Position numbers and translations under genes: made by a program. The notes beneath the pieces are model-generated. The model had not been told where the DNA came from, did no database searches, and was given only the letters and a program-made list of their open reading frames with translations. This document shows, in pieces, positions 9,700-20,088 of a stretch of DNA of 64,000 nucleotides. The stretch lies in NCBI GenBank assembly GCA_012064385.1, contig QRDG01000131.1:818459-882458 (forward strand). The letters are read 5' to 3'. Origin of the DNA: Puccinellia tenuiflora. Its lineage: Eukaryota > Streptophyta > Magnoliopsida > Poales > Poaceae. Each line of letters begins with the position of its first letter. Position 1 is the first letter of the stretch.

Positions 9700-10975
9700 T
9701 GTCATCCGATTAGATAAAATAAATTGTTTATTTATAGAATTTTGTTACATATGGAGGAAAAAACTCCACTAGGTGCCTATAACAAAGTCTCCCGGGTCGT
9801 GGGCGTGGGGGTACTCCCTCTACGCAATGTCCTGCCACACGAGGTGAGCGACCGCCTTCGGCAATAACGCCACATTCCGAAAAGTTCGGCGGTTACGCTG
9901 CTTCCGTGCACCCCAGATGGCATATGTGAAGACACCACTGGCCTGGATCCCTTCGCTTGCTTTTTGGGATGGCCGCAATCATCCCATCCCACTAGTCATT
10001 GATGCAAGTATGGAAGTGTGGCGGAGGAGGGCCAAGGGAGCCATTCGACTCAAAGATATTTTTTCTCACACGGCTGTTGAGAAGCTGCGCTCTAGCAAAA
10101 GGTGTTGGATGGTCTCGGGTGAATATGACACAGCTTGCAAATTGGGTCGTGAGGCCACCCGCGTGCGGCGAGGTTGTTCGTCGTCATGATCTTGTCGTGG
10201 AGGACAGGCCATGCGAAAAAACGACACTTTGGCTCCGTGTTTGCCCTCCACACCTTTGTCGTCATGAACGGTGGAACGGCCCATGTGAATTGGCTTTGGT
10301 AAGCGGAGGCAGTGGAGTTTACTCCCGGCGTCCGGCCGCGCCCGAAGGATCACCCCTTGGAGGAACGACCACAACTTAACGAACTGGGAGAGCTGGCCAG
10401 CCGTGAAGAGGCGAAAGAGAGCTCGCATCCAGTTCTCATTCTCTAGTTCCTCCTGGACCGATACGGATTTTCTAGTTGTGATGGCGAAAAGCTCGGGGAA
10501 TTGTAGCTTGAGGGCGCCCCTGAAAGCCAGCGGTCATGCCATAAAGAGCAGTTGGCCCCATCTCCCGGTTGATATGTCCGTGGATCCTCTAAATAGCTCC
10601 ATGTCCGCCACGTCGCACCATGGCTTGGAAGGATCCGTCCATGCAAACTATGACCACCAAAGTCTCATTGCCCGGCCAAATGTCTCCAACTCGAAAATTC
10701 CGAGACCTCCCAACTCTCTAGGTCCGCAAACCGAGCTCCAGTTGACCAAAGAGAGGGGCCTAGCCCTCTGCGTGTACCCCGGTCGCATCCAAAGGAAACT
10801 CGAACGCTCGCACTGCAGCCAAGGAGCAGCCTTGGAGCTGGAGAAAAACCCTCGTCGGGAGGAGGGCTACAGGGTGATGCCCACCCTTGCCAGCACAGGA
10901 TGGAGGACCAAGAGGGAGGAGGGCAGCCCATCTGCTGCTTCGTCCATGCAAGAAGACAGGTGGAGCCTCATTTAA
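9700..10975 (-). pseudogene. LINE reverse transcriptase, C-terminal part, decayed
   Basis: Translated on the minus strand in broken frames this gives the C-terminal region of a plant L1-type ORF2. In order it has VCGPRELGGLGIFELETFGR, a GDGANCSLWHDRWL segment, the zf-RVT region (FFAWPVLHDKIMTTNNLAAR then HDPICKLCHIHPRP) and AIWGAWKQRNRRTFRNVALL. Stops and frameshifts occur throughout and the polymerase domain is missing, so it is a 5'-truncated dead copy. AT-rich 9640-9780 is probably its 3' tail. Confidence 0.8.
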
Positions 10976-11009
10976 GGCGAGCAATAGCACGCGCTGTTAT
11001 TTTCGTTTC

Positions 11010-12543
11010 ATCGGTAATTTTGGTTCAGGAGAATTTTAGTTTTTTAAAATGGTTCTACATATATGTAAAATTCCGTGCATAAATGATATTCATGGTTCTA
11101 TGTGCAAAACAAAATATCGCTGCTCTAGACTATAGTCATTTTGCACAGAACACCAAAAACGTAATTTCATCATCATATTTTGCACTAGGTAGAACATGCA
11201 AAAACATGTTTGTTGCCTCAAATATTCAGATATTTATTGTTTTGCTATTTTTCAATTTATTGTTCACCCGGGTCCATGTGAGTTTGGGTGTAGAGTCGTG
11301 TATTTTCCATGTCTCCGTCATTTGAATGAAACAGTATGTCCAAATTAAGCAGCCTCTCTATAAAGGTTGGCCCAGCTGACAAAGGTGCATCCATTCAAAG
11401 TTGTCGTGGCACAAACATGCCACTGATTGGAACCTGATGCGCCTTGCTACATACTACTCCCAATTCAGCCTGAGACGATTACATGTATGCAGTTGAACAC
11501 AGAAGTGCAGCAGGGGCGTCGGCAGCTACTACCGCGCCAAGCGAACAATCCGACTCTGACGCTCTCACTGCAGACAACACTTGCAGCCGTGGACTGGAGC
11601 TGGAGGTAGCGCTCGATCAGGGCAGAACGAGGAGCAGCTAGCGCTTGCCCAAGCTGCGGACCGGCCAGTCCTTTTTTATTTCCTTTTCGTTTCTTTTTCT
11701 TTCCCTTTTATTTCTTTCTGGTTTGGTAATACATGAGTATATTTTTGCCTACTTGACCAATCCTCTAAAATCTGGACTTTTCTAAAATGAACATCTTTCA
11801 AATAAGAATATTTTTTTATTCAAACATTTTGAAAATAAATAATTTTCAAATATCAACAATTTTCAAATATGAAATATTTTCAAAATTCTATTTTTGGTTC
11901 AACGGTATTTTTGGTTTTTTTATTATTTTTCATTCACCCGAATTTTAGTTTTTGTCGGTTCATTATTATTTTCGGTTTGTCGGTATATATTTTTTATTCA
12001 TCCGAATTTTTGTTTCACTATTATTTTCGGTTCACCCGAATTTTGGCTCCTTTTCGTTTCAATATTACTTTCGGTTTGCCAACAATTTTGGTTCACTATT
12101 ATTTTCGGTTCACCCAAATTTTTGGTTTACTATTATTTTCGATTCTCTCGAATTTTGGTTCCTTTTCGGTTCACTTGTATTTTGGTTCAGGAGAATTTTA
12201 GTTTTTTAAAATGGTTTATATTTGAAAAATAATCCTTTTTAAATGGTTCATAAGTGTTCATTTTTAAAATATTCATTTTAGAAAATGGTTAAGTCTTTAA
12301 AATCAAAATCAAAATAAAAAATATACGGATTTCTAAAAATCTTAAGATTTGAAAAGAAAAAAAAAGAAAAATAAAACACAAAAAAATATAAGGTATAAGT
12401 AATAAAAAATAAACATAAATAAGGAATAAATGAATAATAACTAAATTATACCTCTTCATGGGGGACCAAAGCCGGCCCAAACGAGGATCGCTTGGTTATC
12501 ACGAGGGCGAGCAGAGCGCTCTCGCTCGCTAATCGCAAGACAT
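11010..12543. repeat. T-rich degenerate repeat region
   Basis: The segment ggttcaggagaattttagtt occurs at about 11023 and 12184, and in slightly shortened form near 12861 and 13312. Between them lie many variants of ttcggttcacccgaatttt. The region looks like the inside of a non-coding repeat; I cannot assign it to a known family. ORFs here are low-complexity Phe-rich artefacts. Confidence 0.6.
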
Positions 12544-13442
12544 AGAGGCTCTCGCTCGGACTTCACCATCCCGCCGACCTACGCGGGAGAGATTCCAATT
12601 TCCCCCTACATGAACCCAGAAGTAGATGCTCTTTTTTTGCTTCATTATTATTTTCGATTTTCCGGTATTTTTGTTCACTCGAATTTTTGGTTCACCATTA
12701 TTTTCGGTTCACCTGAATTTTGGCTCCTTTTCGCTTCAATATTACTTTCGGCTCGCCAATAATTTTGTTTCACTATTATTTTCGGTTCACCCGAATTTTT
12801 AGTTTACTATTATTTTCGATTCTCTCGAATTTTGGTTCCTTTTCGGTTCACCTATATTTTGGTTCAGGAGAATTTAGTTTTTGAAAATGGTTTATATTTG
12901 AAAATATTCCTTTTTAATTGGATCATAAGTGGGATCAGACCACAACTAATGAAGAAAGCATCATACATTTAATCAATAGTCTCCAAACCAATAGAGGCTC
13001 TCGCTCGGACTTCACCATCCCGCCGACCTACGCGGGAGAGACTCCAATTTCCCCCTACATGAACCCAGAAGTAGATGCTCTTTTTTTTTGCTTCATTATT
13101 ATTTTCGATTTTCCGGTATTTTTGTTCACTCGAATTTTTGGTTCACCATTATTTTCGGTTCACCTGAATTTTGGCTCCTTTTCGCTTCAATATTACTTTC
13201 GGCTCGCCAATAATTTTGTTTCACTATTATTTTCGGTTCACCCGAATTTTTAGTTTACTATTATTTTCGATTCTCTCGAATTTTGGTTCCTTTTCGGTTC
13301 ACCTATATTTTGGTTCAGGAGAATTTAGTTTTTGAAAATGGTTTATATTTGAAAAATATTCCTTTTTAATTGGATCATAAGTGGGATCAGACCACAACTA
13401 ATGAAGAAAGCATCATACATTTAATCAATAGTCTCCAAACCA
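12544..13442. repeat. Tandem duplication, ~450 bp, two near-identical copies
   Basis: Copy A runs from 12544 to 12990 and copy B from about 12993 to 13442, both from agaggctctcgctcggactt to aatcaatagtctccaaacca. They differ by a handful of bases and small indels, so the duplication is recent relative to the surrounding decayed repeats. Confidence 0.85.
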
Positions 13443-13534
13443 TCTCCACTCCTAACCGCGGCTAGGATTAGGGCGCCATAGTCCACCGCCTAGGCTTTGC
13501 CCAACCGCGGCTAGGATTAGGAGTGGAGATGGTT
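13438..13534. repeat. Inverted repeat with internal direct repeat
   Basis: Perfect 18-bp arms aaccatctccactcctaa (13438-13455) and its complement (13517-13534) flank a 61-bp loop. A second pattern overlaps it: aaccgcggctaggattagg occurs directly twice, near 13454 and 13503. It starts exactly at the end of the 450-bp tandem duplication. Confidence 0.8.
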
Positions 13535-14958
13535 CGGAGCCTATTAATATGATGGATGATGCTTTTATTTTAAGTAGTGGAGACAGCATAGCTAATACTG
13601 AATTCCTTTATTTGGAACTGACTCACGTGGATGTGCTGCCAAGTAGATATATGGAATTAATATATTTCCATTCAAAGGGAAGAAATGCAATTGAAATATT
13701 TCCATTAAACCAACATAGTTTTCATAACTCAAACTGTTTGATCCATCGTAGCCTTGATTGATGGGTTGGATGGATATCACACATGTAGGTGCAGCAGTGC
13801 CCAGTTGCAAGGATGAAAAAAATGTAGTACTTGCATTATCATGGAAATTTACAACGCCCAATAAATCAATACACAGAACTGCTACTTTTTAATGTTTGTT
13901 CCTTGCCACTAGTCTTTCGAAAACAAGGTTTCGGTGCTTACAGAGACGTGCACTCCCCAGTTCAGTTTGTACAACCACAGATGACTTGTACGTACGTCTT
14001 GAAACAATTTGCCACGGTCTACGCGAATGATCATCAGATCAAAGAAGCATGCGCTTGCAACCGCGCGCGGTTACAACTGAGGGTCAGGTACCCGTTGATC
14101 GATGGATTATTTCTAATTTTTTACTCTATCCTAGGCGCAGAGCCGATCTACCGAAGACCAACAATCACATCGAGATGAAGAAACCGAGAATTATTAACGA
14201 GGTTCGGTCAACTTGCCTACTTTCCGGGACATGACTACGGGCGCTCCTCTCCATTGATACAGCAACATCTCTCGGTTCTAAGCGCTGCCATAAGCCCCCG
14301 GCTCCCGCTATCAAATCGTCATAGGTTACAACGTGTGTCACCCCCCCCCCCCCCCCCCCCCCGCCCCACATTATGTAGGAGGCTCAGGCTATAAGAGTTC
14401 AACTCCAACATTACTTGTACCATAACCCCACACCTGATACAACTTCAAGTCTAATGGTAAGTCATCTCGTACACAATATTCGACACAAACTCAATACGAC
14501 CCTATGCTCCTACCTTGATGGTAAAAGAATTTATATCTATTTTAATTCAAAACCTCCACATGCCCGTATGAAAATATTTAAGCTGTCTATAAGTATCATT
14601 AGATTGACTATTAGTAACTAGGGTAAACATATTTGTGACAAGCATTATTTTAATGGACATATGCGTACGTTTGTAGGTCGGACCAAATGGGAGAGCAGAG
14701 GAACACATGTTTGTCTAGAAAAATTCTTCTAGGATAACCTCGAAAAATGAAATTAAATGCAAAGATATTATAAGCTGGAATAGATATTTTGTTAGGTTCA
14801 ACGACAACATGTTTCTCCAATTAAGGTAATATGCATGTACTAAAAATAATGTGGATGTTGTCCAAGCCGGTAATTAAAATGTAAAGGAACATATGACGTT
14901 GAATTTCAATAGGAATTGAAGTAAAAACGCATTTTACGAATATGAATGTGGAACTTCT
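13535..14958. other. Intergenic region with 22-base poly-C
   Basis: No gene recognised. A run of 22 C lies at 14341-14362. Around it, 14160-14530 resembles repetitive Triticeae DNA (for example cgagaattattaacgaggtt), probably a retroelement remnant, but I cannot bound or name it. Confidence 0.45.
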
Positions 14959-16819
14959 TTAAACTTTGGGGAGTTTGATATTGGTCTTCCCTAGGTTCCT
15001 CCAAAGTCCCATAAAGAGCTCAGTCGCCTCAAGATTACCAGAGTTCAAAGACATATGATTCTAGCTTTGGAGAGCTTTCGCCAGTTGGCCCTTGCAGTCT
15101 TCCTCCTTGAGCGATTTGAAAACTTTTGGCAGTACAAACAATTCATAAGATGTGTGATATATAGGAGGAAATCGAGTGATAAAACATTGTAATGCATAAG
15201 ATAGTAGGATGTACCTCACAATTCAGCAAAGTAAGCTTTTCCAAACCAGGTGTGCTTTGTAGAAAGCGATCCAATGCTTGAATATTTACATTCGTTTTGA
15301 GATTGCATCCATTAATTAACAAGGTTCTCACATTTTGGAACTTTGGGAATTCATGTGACATAGGTTGTATTCCATCCTGAAACAAACAAAAGTTAATAAT
15401 GAAAAAAAAGGAAATCCAAAGTGAGATTCCAAATATCCAATGTCGCAATAATGTTTTCTAAACTAATGGAGTAATAAAAACTAATTATTTCAGTGTTTTA
15501 TCGACACTGTAATTCTATGACACATTTTTAATGTATGCGTTATATCAACTAATAAAGGGGAACTACCAGACCAGAGAATTATTACCCTCAACATAATGAA
15601 TAAGATCGCATGATTAAATAATATGTGCAAGCCCTTGTGCATAATTTAATCAACATAAATGAACAATTAACATGTATGTGCATGAGATGAATCCATGTAA
15701 TCTCAGATTAAGCAACAAATTAAGGACTAGTTGAGCACATACATGGTGATTAAACACACACATCAACCCTACGAGGGTACGACCATCAAAAGTTGAATGT
15801 AATCTCAGATTAAGCAACAAAGTACTAGTTGAGAGAATACATGGAGATGAAACACACACATCAACGGTACGAGCGTACGACAATCAAAATTTGAAACAGA
15901 GGCTTACCATCATCCTGGCACCAAACAATTCTAGATGCATTACGTTAACTATATTGCATAACTTGTCCCAAAATCTGGCATTCATCTTGTAGAATGTGGG
16001 CACACATATGGATGCCTTGATCAAGGAAGACGTGTCCGTTACATCTGTACCATTTGGACAACAGATAGTTGAGAAACAAGTACGCAGAGATGTTAGCCTT
16101 GGAGCTGTAACCACCATTCCACCCAACCGAGCGTGGCCACCACAATCATCAATTGTCAGGTGCCGTAGCCTTGTAGACATGATCTCGCCAAACTGACATG
16201 AGCATGAAACGAGGCTCAGCTCTTCAAGCACAGGGTACCCGCCGGAACGGAGCTGCTCCACAAAACTGACATCTAATTGCACACCATAAAGGAGTAGTCT
16301 TGTGAGGCGAGATGAATGATTAGATCCCAAATCAGAGGGTAACCACTTCCCCAAGCCCCAGCTCAAGTCCATGTGGATGTCGATCACCGCCGGACTGCAC
16401 CGGATGCCCCTTCTGATCCATCTCGAGCACACGTCGACCGCCTCCCTATCGTCAGGATTCAGCGCCGGGACATGTATCCGGAGCTTATCCAAGGATGACG
16501 CGTCGTGGAGCTGCAGAAGGTTGTCGGTGAACTCTTCGAACGGCCGCCACTCCTTCTCGCACACCCTCTTTTTGCTGTAGTTTTGTTTCCGGCAATATGG
16601 ATCTCGGCGGCAGCAAACTGGACGGTAGAACGCCGTCTGGTCGATGTCCAGGCACGGCACGGAGCGCCAGAGGTGCCTCCACCTCCGCGAGAGCACGCTT
16701 GATCGGACGGCCTGCCGGGAGTCGAGGAAGGAGAGGATGCTGTGGATGAGGCAGTCGGGCAGGTCGCTCAGCCGGTCATCTTCGGCGGCGCGGATCCGCT
16801 TGCTGCTGGGTGACTCCAT
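14959..16819 (-). CDS. F-box/LRR (FBD-type) protein, last exon decayed
   Basis: Exon 1 (16819-15908) encodes 304 residues: a basic start, an F-box at about residues 14-55 (DRLSDLPDCLIHSILSFL then VRSSVLSRRWRHLWRSVP) and leucine-rich segments (SSRLTRLLLYGVQL, LRHLTIDDCGG). Donor ATG/GTAAGC at 15907. Exon 2 (15376-15215) follows a good acceptor (TTTGTTTCAG) and adds LRR-like FQNVRTLLINGCN and STPGLEKLTLLNCE, ending at donor GAG/GTACAT. Phases agree. F-box proteins recruit substrates to SCF ubiquitin ligases. The expected third exon (about 15132-14959) is recognisable by its family-like end (TNIKLPKV then TAA), but it has an in-frame TAG at 15061-15063 and no AG acceptor where expected (GTACTGCCAAAAG). 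If intron 2 is retained, the protein ends at 15143. It may be a C-terminally shortened gene or a young pseudogene. Confidence 0.75.
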
Positions 16820-17212
16820 TGGTTGATCTGGGTGACACGCAGCCTGCCGGCGATGCCCTTTCCGACGATGTATACCCTAGCGGAAGGAGAGTCTGCGATT
16901 TACGCTTCGGCCCCCGATGTAGGCGTCTGACATGATTAGCCCAGGGTGATTGGTGAAAAGCTGGGTGCAGGCGTCGTCCGTTTCAACTACGCTTTCGTGG
17001 CTACCATGCCGTCTTTTCCGGCAGCAGTTTCGTGGGCAGATCAGCAGACGGTACCGTAGGTGGCCTGGAAATCGGAAAAATTGACGATGATCGAGTTGGA
17101 AACTCTGATCTAATTAGTACTACGATCCGTGTCGTCCTAATACCGGCCAATAGCAGGGCTCTATACCTACACGCTGATCCGTGTCAATATCGATATGAGC
17201 CGTACGTCCAGT
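16820..17212. promoter_or_regulatory. Divergent promoter region left of copia insertion
   Basis: This is the upstream flank of the F-box gene and, before the copia insertion at 17213, was also the upstream flank of the H3.3-like gene. Two copies of gatccgtg (17124-17131 and 17176-17183) read CACGGATC on the other strand, one base from the plant histone octamer CGCGGATC. No clear TATA box is seen. The regulatory role is inference. Confidence 0.35.
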
Positions 17213-17347
17213 TGTTAGAGGTTAAGAGTTGTGTAACTGTGCTTAGAGCATGTCTAGTAGTACCCCTAAACTCTCAAACCCTTATAGCAGTTTTAAGGGT
17301 TGAGAATAGCCCTTTTTGTGCACTTTTACGGGTTGAAAAATAGGGGT

Positions 17348-17425
17348 AAAGACTAGAACCCTCAAACCCAACCCTTATAACGGAATATTCCGTTATAAGG
17401 GTTGGGTTTGAGAGTTCTAGTCTTT
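17348..17425. repeat. Perfect-centre hairpin, 39-bp arms
   Basis: The arms 17348-17386 and 17387-17425 are complementary with one mismatch and no loop, centred on cggaatattccg. It lies about 100 bp inside the left end of the Harbinger element, downstream of the transposase stop codon. Confidence 0.9.
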
Positions 17426-17658
17426 GCCTCAACCCCAACCTCTAAAACTGTCATATGACATATCACAGTTTTCATCACATATCATCATTTCACATATCAC
17501 AAATATCATCACATTTCACATAAAACAATAATCATTCTAGTTATTATTACAACACCAAATAGTACATTGAAGCACATAAAACAATAATCATTCAAATTAT
17601 TACAACAATGTTGGAGCATACAACAATAAATGTTTGAATCAAATAGAACAAAGGTAGA

Positions 17659-19001
17659 TCATGCGCCACGGCGCTGCCCATCCAACTGCCACTGGTGCTC
17701 TACTAGATCATCACGGAGCCGACCATGAGTGGCTGCATCTTCAATGTCACGATGTGCTTGAAGAAATGCTTGTACACGAGAAGGGTTTCTTTCCGGTTGC
17801 ACACGTGTGCCAACATTGTCATAGAAATAAGGCAAGTTTAACCCCCTCTCATCCTCTAGAATCATGTTGTGTAGAATCACACAACACTTCATGATGTCCA
17901 CCAAGGTTTTCTTGTCCCAAAACCGAGCCGGACCCCGAACTATGGCAAACCTTGCTTGCAAGACACCGAAAGCTCTCTCAATATCATTGCGGGCTGCCTC
18001 TTGTGCCCTTGTGAAATGAGCCTCTTTTTTGGTTAAGGGCACCCCATTTTTCTCCTTGATGGACTTCACAAGAGTTGCCCATTCGGGATAAATGCCATCG
18101 GTGAGATAGTACCCCATTGAGTACTCATTGTCCATGACTTTGTAGTTGCAAGTTGGAGCATCCCCGGTTATTAATCTTTTGAACAAAGGAGATCTATTGA
18201 GCACATTGATATCATTGAGTGTTCCGGGCAACCCAAAATATGCATGCCAAATCCATGTGTCCTCCGATGCCACGGCCTCAAGCACAATGGTAGCATCACG
18301 GCTTTTGCCGCAATACATGCCGTGCCATGCCTTTGGGCAATTCTTCCATGTCCAATGCATGCAATCAAGGCTACCTAGCATCCCCGGCCATCCCCTTTTT
18401 CATTGGTTTCCATCAACCTTTTTGTATCTTCCTCGTTTGGTGCTCGAAGGTACTTCTCCCCATACAACCGGATGACCAACTTAGCAAATCTACAGACGGA
18501 CTCCGTGGTTGTATCTTGCCCAATGCGAAGATACTCGTCCATGTAGTCCGCGGGTACGCCATAGGCGAGTACCCGCATTGCCGCCGATATCTTTTGGTAT
18601 GCACTAAACCCCATGATACCGGCGGCGGATCTACGACGCTTGAAATATGGAGAGGCCGCCTCACATTCGGTGACAAGCTTCACAAATAGACTACGGCGCA
18701 TTCGGTACCTTCTGCGGAAGAGGCGAGGAGGGTATGTAGGTACCTCGTGGAAGTAGTCTTCCATCAAATGGTCGTGTCCTAGAGCGCGGTTCTGGTAGAT
18801 GGTGACTCGCCCCATCTTCGACCCTCTCCTCTGATCCATCAGCTTCGCCCGGTCTTCAAACGAGTGCACGTCGATGAGGAGGCTCATCATCTCGACGTCG
18901 TCGTCTTGCAACAACTCGTCAAGGTCGGAATCGTCGGATGTCGACCAATCCGACGACTCCGACATCGAGACCATGACAACGTCATCGTTGTTCATCTCCA
19001 T
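17659..19001 (-). pseudogene. Harbinger DDE transposase, one frameshift
   Basis: The N-terminal half (from the ATG at 19001, MEMNNDDVVMV) has an acidic start and the family helices (RRRYRMRRSLFVKLV, PADYMDEYLRIGQDTT). The C-terminal half holds the DDE nuclease region with LDCMHWTWKNCP, GLPGTLNDINVL, TDGIYPEW and ARNDIERAFGVLQARF, ending at 17659. The halves are in different frames: one base is missing near 18391-18400, in the AAAAAGGGG run just before the nuclease segment. The start codon follows an acceptor (CCTTTGCAG) and a donor GAG/GTATGT lies at about 19086, so a 5' UTR intron is likely. Apart from this break the gene looks young. The enzyme would cut and paste the element at TTA-type targets. 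Confidence 0.88.
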
Positions 19002-19864
19002 CTGCAAAGGGGAGTCACTAATTAGTGCTACAACTTGAAACAATCAAGGAAATGAAAAAAAAATAAAAAAAAAACAAGGACATACCTCGGTGCGGGCGGG
19101 GCGAGGCGAGGACGGGCGGGAGGCGAGGCCGGGGCGAGCTCGGGCGGGCGGGGCGAGACGAGGCCGACCTCTGGCGGGCGGAGGCGAGCTCGGGCGGGGC
19201 GGAGGCGAGCTCGGGCGAGGCCGGGGCGAGGAGGGGCCGAGGACGGCGGGGCGGCGGAGGCGGCCGGGGCGACCTCGGATCCGGCGCGGGGGGAGCGGGG
19301 GAAGCGGCGGCGAGCGGCGGGGAGCGGCGGATCCGGGCGGGCGGAGGCCGGGGAGGCTCGGGCGGGCCGCCCGCGGGGCCGGCGAGGTGGCGGCGCGCCG
19401 GATTCTGGCCGGCGGCGCGGGGCGGGAGGGTTTGCGGGGAGGGGAAGATGCTGAAGTTTCCTCCCGCGCACGGACGCGGTCGAGTGCGGGGCGGAGACAG
19501 TTTCCCCTCCAAAACTGTGTTTCTACAGGCTGGAAAGAGGTTTGAGGGTTCGCCCTCTAAATTTTTTTGAGGGTTAAGGGGTTCTATTCTACACGATTTT
19601 TCGCACTCAAACTGTAAAAAAGCGGTTATTTATACAGATTTGGGGGTTTGAGGGCTCTACTAGAGATGCTCTTAGTACTCATTGTTAAACTGTAAATGTT
19701 AGGAGGGTCTAAATGTAAAATAAGGAAGAGTGGATAAATAAAATAAAAGGAGTGGGGAACGTAGGAGAAGGCTCCAGTTCTCTGCCCCAAAAGTTGCTCT
19801 CGCCCAGAATTCCTCTTCTTCAGTTTCTCATGTGATTTGAGTCCTAACCATAGTATTTGCAACA

Positions 19865-19879
19865 TGGTACCAGAGCAAG
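19865..19879 (+). other. Primer-binding site of copia element
   Basis: TGGTACCAGAGC directly after the 5' LTR matches the 3' end of initiator methionine tRNA except for one base (TGGTATCAGAGC is usual). Confidence 0.9.
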
Positions 19880-20088
19880 TCGTTCTTGGGTGAGCTCGCT
19901 TGCGTTCTTTCAAAGATTGGAGGTGGCTTTGGATCCTGAAGTGGCGGCCGGCCGCAGCGGAAGAAGGGCAACGTTTGACTGGATCGCAAGTAGATTCTTG
20001 ATCATTTCCGGCTGATTTAGGTGTGCCTCCACTTGCTTGTATTCGAGTTCAGGTGGTTCGGAGGATTTGACTGGATGGTGTTGAGAAG

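Larger units (their letters stand above)
17246..19671 (-). mobile_element. PIF/Harbinger DNA transposon, 2426 bp
   Basis: Inverted ends GAGCATGTCTAGTAG and (right, reversed) GAGCATCTCTAGTAG are flanked by tta on both sides (17243-17245, 19672-19674), the classic Harbinger target duplication. The intact 3' LTR of the host copia shows the empty site with a single tta. It contains one transposase gene on the minus strand and a very GC-rich leader (19090-19500). The second, Myb-like ORF of autonomous Harbinger elements is not seen. Confidence 0.93.
17213..19864 (+). repeat. 5' LTR of copia element, interrupted
   Basis: LTR segments are 17213-17245 and 19675-19864 (33 plus 190 bp when the tta is counted once). 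Compared with the 3' LTR there are two substitutions (actgtgc versus actatgc, ggagtgg versus ggaatgg). Confidence 0.93.

Noticed and set aside
11869..12232. Phe-rich ORFs of about 110 codons
   Set aside because: Low-complexity translation of T-rich degenerate repeats, in three frames at once.
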